Assembly (NCBI GenBank): GCA_032718565.1
Contig: JAVGVS010000005.1
Location: forward strand, 1,342,501 to 1,406,500
Direction: 5' to 3'
DNA: 64,000 nt
Source of the DNA: Distichodus sexfasciatus
Taxonomy: Eukaryota; Chordata; Actinopteri; Characiformes; Distichodontidae
Shown: piece after piece, positions 12,851-22,628 of the stretch
How positions within the stretch are numbered: the stretch's first letter is position 1
How the letters are laid out: every line of letters starts with the position of its first letter
Program-made: the position numbers and the translations under genes
Notes under the pieces: generated by a model
Database searches by the model: none
What the model saw: the letters and a program-made list of their open reading frames with translations, nothing else
What the model was told of the DNA's origin: nothing

Positions 12851-13578
12851 AGAAACACTGACACTGGAAAGTACTTTTAAGCGTCAAAATTGGTCATATG
12901 GATATTAAAATAAGCGAAAGTTTATAATTATTTTAATGATTGTTATGTGTTCTGGTGAGTTCACCTCAGGTTCCTCCAGGTAAGCTAATCCCTTGTCATT
13001 GAAATGCAGGATGCTCGAACCTGAACAAAAGTATAGCTAAACTTCTTGCTGAACTGTGACCCTCGGGCATTAAATGTTTCCCATAATCACATATATGTCT
13101 GTTACGTAAGGTCTACAACTTATGGGCGAAGGCGGAAGCCAAAATGTTCTGGGCAATCAAACACTGTATGATTCTTACTATTTAAGAAAAGCGAATCATG
13201 TTCAAATCATATGCTGCCAGGATGTAGAGTGTAGGCCTGCTTTCTTGTTTATGAAATATGCCCCTGTTAGAATGCAGAGGTGTATGAAAAAAAGACTGTT
13301 CCCACAGGAAGTTGGTATGGTCTCATTATACACTTCCTGTCCTGTGTGGGACGAGACTATAGGCATGCTCAGTGTGCACAGACCTCACACCCTATAGTTT
13401 AACCTCTTAAAATAGACATGCAGGACAGGAAGAGGAGGGGTAGAGTGTGTGTGTACAGTGTTTTCTGTGTTTGTGTTGTGTGTTTTGTGTGTGTATGTCT
13501 GTGCCCCCACAGCAGTTGTGGTAAAGCTGAGCTGGCAAGAAGGAAGTGATGCGCTCACCTTAGTGGAAAAGAGTGGAA

Positions 13579-13585
13579 ATAAAAG
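13579..13585 (+). promoter_or_regulatory. TATA-like box of the SCPP gene
   Basis: ATAAAAG about 30 bp before a plausible start of transcription near 13,608. A non-coding first exon to 13,727 ends at AAAG|GTAAGG. SCPP genes usually have an untranslated first exon and a TATA promoter. Confidence 0.5.
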
Positions 13586-13860
13586 CCCTCCTCTCACAAA
13601 TCCTCAACATAGCATCAACCTATACTTGCACTGCAGCATCGGAAACTGCACTTCTCCCTCTCTCTCCCTTTCCCTGAGAGTGGAATTTACTGGGATTTAC
13701 TGGCTATACACTGGAAAAGAAATAAAGGTAAGGCACCAGCATCTCTGTTACTACTGAACCATTAGGATACATTGTGCAATTGATAATTCTCTCTGTGTGT
13801 TTTGAACTATTCTGCATTAGAATGTTAATAGCTTAAACGAAGTTGCTCTTATGTTGCAGA

Positions 13861-15473
13861 ATGAAGCTTGCTCTCGTAATCCTCTGCCTTCTGGGAATGG
13901 CCAGTGCTAATCCAGTAAGATTTGGACTTCATTGATAATTATGCATTTTTCAGAAATACTGAAAATTACATTTAGGATTGGCAAAAATGTAACATATTGA
14001 TTTTATTCTGCTTTTTCTTTTGGAAAGATCTTGCATAAGTAATGCATGGAAATTATAGAACACGCATCCAGCTCTGTATAGTAGATGCAAGCATATCTCA
14101 CCATATCTCATCTGTTTACATTATAATTTTATAGATTTTAACACACTTCTTGGCCTTTCTTGGTCACAGAGCTCTTCAATGTCTGAATCTTCTGAACAAA
14201 GCAACACATCAGAGCAAAGATGTAAGTTGTATTTTTTAACGCAATTTTAGTTCATTTACACCTTATATGTTGTTTGCTTAGAAACTGAAACAACATTTTA
14301 AACGTTTGTATATAACACATCTTTCTCTCCATCAGAGCTCCCCAGAAAACAATTCTGAAGACAATGTAAGTGTATTTAATCACCAAGTCTCAGATTATAT
14401 ATGCAGCTCAGTTACAATGTAAAGAGTTTCATTCAGTGCTTTTGATTCGTTCACCCAGCAGACATCCAGAGTCACTTTTGGAATCTCAATCTGATGACGA
14501 GGGTAGATAAAGTTATAAGCCTTGAGTTTAAATAATATATAAATAATTAATAATTGTAGGTTGTAGTTGCTAATGGACTGGTTTGTTGTTCTTTAACAGA
14601 CTTCAGATGTAAGCCAGAGCCGTTCACTGGAATCACAGGTAACTTTTCTCTAATGCTAATTAATAACTGGAAAGCACTTTCCTTGTAAAGGTGTAAGTTT
14701 ACTTGTGTAATTGTCTGTTAACACAGTTTATCACAGGAGAGGCTGGAATGACTCAAGACAACAGTCAAAGCAGTGCAGAGAATGTGCGCAAGGTAGGAGG
14801 CTATGAACATGAAAAATGTCCTATGCTGGACTATTATATAATTCTGAGCGTAGTTCTTGGTGTCATAGCTCATTTAGACAAATAATAATCTATTTATATA
14901 GCACCTTTCATGAATACTAAAATCTGCCCTGAGTGCTGCCCCACATTGCTGAACAAATCAGGAAAAATAGCAACTAGCAGTTTGGTTTTGATAACTGGCC
15001 AACCTATGATAACACATGCTGGTTGTTAAACATGCATTTTTATTTTTCCATGTCATGTTCATGGTTTGAAAATTTGTCCATCCTGAACAGCATCAAAACA
15101 ACAAATGACTGGCATTAACCAGACTCAAATGAGTTGGAATATGGAATTCCTGCCAAAGGCAGTAGCTGCATTGAATAAGACCAACGTCTGTTAATGTCAA
15201 TCCAAAATGCTTATTTATACGATCTCATATAAAGAACTTATATACCCTTCCTCACAGAGCTTGATTCATGTCTACACCATCAAACTGGTCAGCACAGAAG
15301 ACAACAGCACTGCTGAAGCCACTGACCAGTCAGATGAGGACAATAAAGAGACGGCAGAGGACCGGGCCAGTCCAGCCAGCCAGGAATCCACCAGCAGCGA
15401 GTCGGTAGCCAAAGAGAATGGCTCAACAACAGCAACAACACAGAGTCGGACAACAGCATGGAACATAGTCTAG
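13861..15473 (+). CDS. SCPP-family secreted acidic phosphoprotein (spp1/scpp1-like), reading frame disturbed
   Basis: Exons: untranslated about 13608-13727; 13860-13914 (start 13861; MKLALVILCLLGMASANP signal peptide); 14170-14221; 14336-14365 (SSPENNSEDN); 14600-14638; 14727-14792; 15258 onward. The short, mostly phase-0 exons, the signal peptide followed by Ser/Glu-rich SSE-type phosphorylation sites, and a position next to sparcl1 identify an SCPP gene; spp1 or scpp1 cannot be separated here. Exon 14170-14221 is 52 nt, so splicing it in puts a stop (TAG) at the next junction; skipping it restores frame. In the last exon the frame from 15258 stops at 15471-15473, but SCPP-like residues continue in other frames to about 15,757 (SESHEASLSTENPTS near 15.53-15.57 kb; DSDEFITQDIGDDGASDLF from 15611). 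No RGD motif was seen in these frames. Either a decaying gene or local sequence errors. Confidence 0.75.
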
Positions 15474-15757
15474 TGACCGACAGCAGTGAACGCTGGCGAT
15501 AAGCAACAACAGCAGCAGCAGCAGTGAGAGTCATGAGGCCAGTCTCAGCACAGAGAACCCAACAAGTCCGCTCGGCCGAATGCCAGCCCGGAGCGCAGGG
15601 ACTGGACTGCGATAGCGACGAATTTATCACACAGGACATCGGAGACGACGGAGCCTCTGACCTGTTTAATGGCCTACTTACACCCGACGATGCCAGCGAG
15701 GTCCTCAAAAAGATGACCACAGTTACCAAAAAATTGTTTGGATTTTCCTGCTCCTGA
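15474..15757 (+). pseudogene. Out-of-frame remnant of the SCPP last exon
   Basis: Downstream of the first stop, acidic and Ser/Asn-rich coding-like sequence continues in three segments: frame starting 15422 (NNSNNTESDNSMEHSLVTD), frame starting 15502 (SNNSSSSSESHEASL), then frame starting 15611 to a TGA at 15755-15757. The switches fall around a CAA/CAG trinucleotide run, where slippage is likely. This is read by eye; the joined product is not asserted to exist. Confidence 0.5.
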
Positions 15758-16247
15758 AAGATGCAATCTGGAATCAAGATATTGCAAAACAGAAAATAAA
15801 TATGCAGTAACTATCATTCACAGATGGAATATTCTAGAAAATGTCGTCTTGCCTAGTAAGCTTTATACAGGTTACTGTGTAATGACTTTGTATCCAGTTT
15901 TTCTATCCTTTTATTTAAATGGCCCTTTATTTTTCTATACTACAACAATTAAACATACAAATTCTTACCTGCAGTCCAGATTTTTAAAAGATCACCGTTT
16001 TTTAAATCGATCACTGTTGTGTATTTATTTTACAATTTTAATGCAATTTCAACGTTATTTCAAGTATGCAATCATGTACTGTCATTGGTAGGTCCCTTCT
16101 AATTCATAACTCATACCTCGTTTACATTGTTAATGTTTTTTATTTTATTACACAGTATTTATTATTTATGTCAACATTGTTTCTGTAGTTGACAACAGAT
16201 ATGATCCAAGCATCAAAAGAGTCAAATCAACTATCTGATGTTTGCTA

Positions 16248-16253
16248 AATAAA
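16248..16253 (+). terminator. Poly(A) signal of the SCPP gene
   Basis: AATAAA in GCTAAATAAACACTG, about 0.5 kb past the last coding-like segment. An earlier AATAAA lies near 15,796 and could also be used. Confidence 0.5.
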
Positions 16254-16269
16254 CACTGAATTAAAAAAT

Positions 16270-18412
16270 ACACCCCCGTGTTAATCCAGCCTCTGTGCAT
16301 GCTTGTGTGTGCCAGCCTTGCCCACGGTGCCATATCATGGCACTTTATGATCTTCTTATGGTCTTCTGTTTTCCATGATGGATGATGAGAGGATGCGGTG
16401 AGCTATGCGATTATCTCTGCTCAGGCAGAGAGGTCTGCATCATCTAAATGATCCAGTTGTGGATAATCCATAAATGATTTCCATTTCAGACCAGTTCTTT
16501 CAAGTTTCCATCATCTTTATTTAAAACAGTCATTACTACTAATCAACTTTAAAAAATGGCTTTTAAAATCATAACATGCGCCAAAGCTAGCTGTGTCCGA
16601 ATATCCATGTCTAGACATACTTAAGAAACTCAGAATGGCTTATAACAATTATAGTAGTATTGTTTTAACTACTTATGTTGGAATTATGCTAGAGTAAAAG
16701 GGTCATAAATCTAGTTTTGACTTTATATTACACTCCCTTTAATTATTCTTACTCAGCAGATATAACATTATAAAGTACATTGTGTTTAGAGCGACTTTTT
16801 GGGGAAGATGGATTAAAGATCAGTCTAATTATGATCAGTCTCTTTTTAGACAAAGAACTGCACTACAAAGGTAGCAAAGGCAACTTTAAAAATCTGTCAG
16901 ACAATGGTACATAGTAAATGTTTCACAATAAATAGAAATGTGATGAGTTTATTTTTTATTTTTATGGTTTGGGTGTTATAGATACTTTGGAGTCTCAGGC
17001 TCAGGTGAGAATGCAGGCTTATTTTGAGCCGTGTGTGTTTAAATAAAGTTTGCTAACCTGGCAAATTAAACACATGACGCACATGAAGTCAGATGCATAA
17101 TAAACCAGGAATCAAAAACAGACATTTTCTCTGAAGTGCATGTCTCTACAGAGCGCCAAGATGGTAACAAAGCTCATAAAAAGCCGCCTGAACGTCGCAC
17201 ACTTAAGAGAGACTGAAGCCAATGCTGTGTTTGGCGTGCAGATGAAAGCTTGTGTTAATATAGACAATTGTGGAACAGCCCTAGTAAGTTTGCTAATTAC
17301 AGTGCAATTAAAATGACTGTTTTATAGAAACTGCTTCACATACTAGAGTAAGCACTATCACCATTTACAGTCTAGACATTGTGTGATTCAAGATAATGAA
17401 AGGTATTATGTGGCTATTATGTAAACCCGTGGTTTCCCAGCTCTCCAGTCCTAGAGCAGCCCTCTGTGCTGCCTTGTGTTATTTCCCTACTTTAACACTT
17501 AAATCAAATCTTTAAGTGTTTGATAATTAACTTGATGTGTTGAATAGACGACAAATTCCAGTCGCCTTATAGGGGACTCCCAGGACTGAGGAAGAGGCAA
17601 ATTCACCTCTGGGCAAATTCAGAATAATAAACAGAGTAAGACATATATCAAAAATGGCAATAAAAGCACAGTGTGTATATCATATTAATATAAAGATAAA
17701 GAGGACTGTCTACTTTTGATCCTGTGGAGGTGCTGACAAGACAGAGGAGGTCTAAAACAAACATCTGTAAAGTTCTAAACAGGGAAGGTCAGTGACCTTC
17801 TGGAATTCTAATGATGTCTCATGGCCACATTTAGAAATGTACCTTTTCATAATGTTTTAGAGCCACTAAGGTTACATTCAACATTATGTACTTATTATGT
17901 TCATTCAGTTACTTTATTTTCATTATTATAAGGAATGAATATAGATTCATCCTTACTTTTCACCTTAATATGGACTAGATAAGGCAAATCCTGTGATCTG
18001 GTTAGAAAGTCCTGCTCTGCTTCTTACACAACACACTGGACACAACAAAATTGGCAAACAGCTTGTGGGAATGCCATGAAGAAGAATTTCTCAGATTCTT
18101 GAGGACAAAACTGAGGAGTGTTTAGAATGCCCCTTACCCTCTTTCCTGGTTAGCGTGTCTTAAATTATGGCTTACGGTGTGGTGTGGGTAGTTTGCAATA
18201 AACTGCCCCAGAAATGTCTTCAAAACATCGGCACCTTCCCAAAAATTGGTGACTTGGCGACATAATTTTTGAGGTGCAAATTTTTAATCATCATGAGAAA
18301 GGGAGTAAAGACAAAGAGTCGAAAAGTGTGAGGTAAAATTAAAAGGATTTACCTTATTTCGACAGTTCACGAATAGATGACCATGCGTGATCCGTCAGCG
18401 CTTTTCCCCAGT
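16270..18412. other. Intergenic interval between SCPP and tnip2
   Basis: No coding exon seen. About 17,425-17,605 resembles a common fish repeat with mirrored ends (GTGGTTTCCCAGCTCTCCAG at one end, GGGGACTCCCAGGACTGAGG at the other). Otherwise it is single-copy AT-rich sequence. Confidence 0.55.
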
Positions 18413-18525
18413 CTGAGAGAGAGAGTCAGAGAGTCAGAGAGTCCAGAGATAGAGTCCTGAGAGAGAAAGTCCAGAGAGTCCAGAGAGTCAGAGAGTCAGG
18501 GAGGAGTCCTGAGAGAGTCGAAGAC
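18413..18525. repeat. AGAGTC/AGAGTCC minisatellite just upstream of tnip2
   Basis: Short purine-rich units (AGAGAGTC, CAGAGAGTC, CCAGAGAGTCC) repeated about a dozen times, about 215 bp before the tnip2 start codon. Confidence 0.85.
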
Positions 18526-18739
18526 GCTAACGAAGTCCACTCCAGGAAATCTGGCGCAGCATCATCACGGAACTGAGAACTCTGACCTTCTGTCTGCGCT
18601 GCTCTACACGGGCGCGACAAGCCGCGGAGCTTCACAACGACATAGAGGAGCTTCCGCGACAACACTCCGCCGCGCCCATAAACGGACTACACGAGTGGAA
18701 CTTAAAACAAGTGTACAGACGGAATGACCGGATCACAAG

Positions 18740-21700
18740 ATGGACGACAGCGTGACTAAAGTAAGGAGCTGCTCGGCGCTTAACACCTTCTACCATGAGA
18801 CACAGCAGGAGATCTCAGGCCTGTTGCAGCAGCTCCACGCGCGGGACGCGGTCGTGACCGATCTCCGCGCGCGGCTGAGTAAATACGAGCACACGTGCGT
18901 GGCGGAGGGCGAGCAGCAGTGCACGCTGGGACCGTCCAAGTCCCTCATCGAGAGCCTGTGTAAAGAAATCTGCAAGCTGAAGCAGAAACTCAAGGAGGCG
19001 GAAGCGGACGCGGCGCATAAACTCGAGTCCAGCAAAGGAGTGAGTAGAGGCCGGGAGGGTTTTAAATCTTTGTGTGTCACCCCATCAAGCGTGTATCCTT
19101 AGAGTATCACAGACACACACTGGGATATATCCCTAAATTAAACTCTTATCACACATCAACACAGCAATCCTAAAATATATTTAACTTTTTAAAAAGTAAA
19201 AGCTTGTAAATAAGTGTTTTTTTATCTAATAGAAAATACTAAATCTATTAATGCTGCTTATTCATACTTTCCTATGTATAGGTATACAAATATATGTCTG
19301 TTTAAAAGTTCAGTTTTTCTTTTGTTCAGTTTTAACAAAGGTTTAAATTAAAAACTCTGATGGAATCTTAAAGCTTTTTTTTTTTTAAATCTAAGGTTCC
19401 TATGTAAACATTAAAAGTGGTGTGCATTCTTTACATCTTGTCCTAATATATTGTGTTAGTAGAGATTGTATATTAGTTTGTAAAACTAACATAAACTCTA
19501 ATATGCATTCTTTTAATATCCTACAAATATGACAAAATATATGCTTACTTTTATTTAAATGAAGAATAGAGAAACATAAATATAAACTACATTCTTTACT
19601 AACTCTTGCTGTAATAATTGGTGTAATTCTACTGACATTTAACGCAATGTGGTTATGCTAAGACTCTAACTCTGCTCTCATGTTAGCTCTAAGAAAATGT
19701 CACAATATTAGTCCCTATTGATCAGCCATCTCTCAAGTAGTTGGCACAGTTAATTGTTCTGCTGTTCTGCTTCCTTCAGAAGATGCTGGAACTTCAGCAA
19801 GTTGAGAGACTGAGCAGGAGCTGGGGAGCCGTCGACAGCGTCCTGACCATGAAGGAGAGGAATTCAGCGTCTCTTGCTCAGCCTACCAGCGACCCAGCGG
19901 CGAGTGCAGGCCACCGCAGGCCTGTCTGTACCTTCGCTGGCAGCAGAGGAGGCGAACAGCTGAGGACACAGCCTCGGGGCTGGTTAGTCTGCCAGGGCCT
20001 TCTGGGGAAGACTTGAGAAGGCGTGCAAAATGTTGGCATTGAACACATCATGCAGGTCAATGAGGTGTGTGTGAATGGAATAACGTACAAACATTGCTGC
20101 TCTTACACTTTGTTGTCTGACCTGAACCTCTGGTTCTGACCTGAACCAAGAACAGAAAAAAACTTTACCCACAAAAGTACCCTGTAGCTTTTTTCTGTTA
20201 TTTGTGATTAAACTTTTGTTGTTATTGTTTTTTGTACGTTTTGTAAATTTGTTTTTATGCTCCCCTCTCCTCAGAACCAAATGACTGAGTCCTCAGAAGT
20301 TTCTCGTCTGAACGATGTTGTCCTTAAACTGAAAGAGGAGAACAAAGAGCTTAAACAGAGGGTGGCATATGTAAGACATCTGTTATTTGTGTGTGTTCTG
20401 AGTGTTCATAGACGTTGGTCCAAAAACATCTGGATAGTGCCATAATACACTGTGAAAACTCATTTGTGAGATGTTGTGATGACAGCTTGACTCTATGTTT
20501 ATACTTCTTTTAATCAGTCTTGTCCTGTAAACTTGAATTACTGGATCATTTAGAAATTTTACTAGTTTGATTACTTTTTTTCATTACTATAAGAGACAAA
20601 TTAGAGCAACTGTTTGTTTTGCATCTCCAACTGAGGCCTTGGCTTCTGGTCTGTTCCTCCCCAAGGTAGAAAACCTGAACTCCAAGTGGCAAGCCGGCCT
20701 GAGCAGGAGGAGTATGTTGGGGTCTGTGTCAAGCAGAGTCAAGTGATGTGCAAGTCTCTGGGAGCAGCAGGCAACCTGGCTCTGTACCAGAAAGAGATCA
20801 GCCGTCTCAACAGCCTGCTGGAGGAGAAGATGATGGAGAATGAGAGGTTGAGCCGGGAGAGGGGCGAGTGCACACAGAAGAGCCAGGAACACATTCAGAT
20901 GCTGGAACAGCAGGTCAGTAGATCAGGCTCTTTCTTACACACACCTAACCTAGAGTATTGTGTTCTTGATGGCGTGTTTAAAAGCAAATGAGTCACATTT
21001 GGCTGATGGCACTGCAAGTGGATATAAAATTACTCAAAACTAAATAATATATATATTTAATATATATTATTAAATACTATTATTATACAATATTATATGA
21101 TCTAATGATCAGCAATTGTAGGACACAGCTGCAGACAGAGAAACATGCACTTGTTTATGTGAAATGTCAGGACTTTCCTAATGGATTCCATTAACATTCA
21201 TTATACAATCGACTACTCCTACAACCAAACCTTAACCATAGTCTAATTTTAACTCTAAACCTAACAACAGTCTAATCCTACAAATGAACTTTCCCTTAAA
21301 TAAACACTAGATCAACGGAAAATTCCCAGTGTTCTCTCTTTACACATCCTTGACATTTAACAGCAAAAACCTCACGCACACGTTACCATAGTGGAACATT
21401 GCTGTGATAATGAAACTGAGTTCCAGGAGTCTTATTGTCCTGCTCTCCTCCAGGTCCTGGCATACATTGAGGACTTTAAGTCGGAGCGGGCGGACAGGGA
21501 AAGGGCGCAGGGCAAAATCCTGGACCTACAAGATGAAGTGGACCGACTCCAGCTGCAGATTCACTCACAGGCAAGAGCTGCAGCGCCATCCTAAGCAAGC
21601 TTGTTTCCACCACGTAGAGACAAAAGTATGAGGCACTTAGTCATAATAATTAGAAGGTTTCTCGTTTCTGTGGGACACTAAAATTTCTCGTTATTCTGAA

Positions 21701-22628
21701 ACAGTGTCGTCACAATTCGAAAGTTTTTTTGTGAGACACTAAGTCGCAGTAATGAGAAAGCTTCTCGTTTCTATAAGACACTAGGTCGTTATAGTTTTTC
21801 TCGTAATTGTGAGACGTTGAGTCTCATGTATTTTTTTGTGAGAAGCTAAGTCGTAATAATGAGAAAGTGTCTTGTAATTATAATAAGTTAAGTCGCAATT
21901 CAAAGAAAATGCGCGTTATTATGAGATAAACGTCAAACCTTTCCCAATCAAGCTTCCCGGAGTAAATCCCCGGGGGAAAATAAGTTCCATTCCAGGTCAA
22001 ATGACACAGAAAAACAAGTTGATCCAAGCTGCCAACGCCACTGCAAATAAAAAATAAAATGCCCTCATCTCTTAATCCGTCCCAATCAGGCAATCTTACC
22101 TGTCCATCCGGTGAAGCCGCACTGCGCTACACACACAGGCTTCGCGCCAGACGCTGCGGCACTTTAGAGTCTAGCACTTTTCTTCAGTGTTTCGCACAAA
22201 CAGGATGTTAAGTTATTATAACAATTTGAAGAAAAACCTTAAAGTAAACGAGCAATAAGTGTATTACTATTATATTATATATTATACGAGGCGTAAACAG
22301 GCTTCCATACATTTACAATGTTTTCCGCTGTGGGGAAAAAAGCTACGAATGAGATCATGAGATGTCTTCATTTCTCATCCAGACTGTAAGAGAAGCCCCA
22401 CTGATGCGGCGGCTGCCCCTCGCCCTGAAGAAACCGTCCCGAAAACAAACGGACTCGGCAGAGCCGCTGTTGAGGAGCAGTCCGCCGGACTCCAGCTCCA
22501 AGCGGTCCGCCGCTTCAACGCCAGCGCAGGGCTCCACTGAGCTGCAGTGTCCGCGCTGCTTAACCACGTACGACGAAAAACACACGGTCGAGTACATGAA
22601 CCACTGTGAGGAATGCGCCAGACTGTGA
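18740..22628 (+). CDS. tnip2: tnip2: TNFAIP3-interacting protein 2 (ABIN-2), with apparent frame breaks
   Basis: Exons: 18740-19039, 19780-20055, 20275-20370, 20666-20913, 21454-21570, 22383-22628. Their sum is about 427 codons, matching human TNIP2 (429). Exon 1 gives the N-terminal coiled coil (TFYHETQQEISGLLQQL type, ARDAV...LRARL); exon 3 LKLKEENKELKQRVAY; exon 4 starts VENLNSKWQ and contains YQKEISRLNSLLEEK; exon 5 carries the ABIN/UBAN signature DFKSERADRERAQ; exon 6 ends with a C-terminal zinc finger (CPRC...HCEEC). The family binds A20 and linear/K63 ubiquitin, stabilises TPL2 and dampens NF-kB signalling in the cytoplasm. Oddities: exon 2 has TGA at 20014-20016 and its middle (about 19,862-19,955) matches the family only in another frame; exon 4 is 248 nt and changes frame near 20,686. 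Intron 5 has a GC-AG donor. The identity is firm; whether it is functional is not. Confidence 0.85.
19780..20055 (+). pseudogene. tnip2: tnip2 exon 2 with internal stop and compensating frame shifts
   Basis: The exon is 276 nt and phase 0-0, as expected. Reading from the acceptor gives KMLELQQVERLSRSWG, but the block from 19862 matches the family in the +1 frame (IQRLLLSL... SLAAEEAN), returning near 19,957 to the first frame (QLRTQ...CQGLLGK), which then meets TGA at 20014. After the stop the same frame reads EGVQNVGIE, resembling the family. A paired insertion and deletion plus a nonsense change would explain it. Confidence 0.6.
21640..21905. repeat. Degenerate tandem repeat in tnip2 intron 5
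   Basis: The words GACACTAAGTCG, GTCGTAATAATGAGAAAG and TTCTCGTAATTGTGAGA recur about every 55-60 bp, four or five times. The unit is partly self-complementary (AATGAGAAA against TTTCTCGTT). Confidence 0.75.

Larger units (their letters stand above)
9661..13607. other. Intergenic interval between sparcl1 and the SCPP gene
   Basis: The two genes are divergently transcribed here. Contents: two family A SINEs, one decayed family B repeat and a long AT microsatellite. I see no exon with family features. It should contain both promoters; only the SCPP side has a clear TATA-like box. Confidence 0.6.

Noticed and set aside
19780..20016. Interpreting the exon 2 stop of tnip2 as an intron boundary
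   Set aside because: No GT donor and AG acceptor pair within the exon restores the family sequence; the exon length already fits the family.
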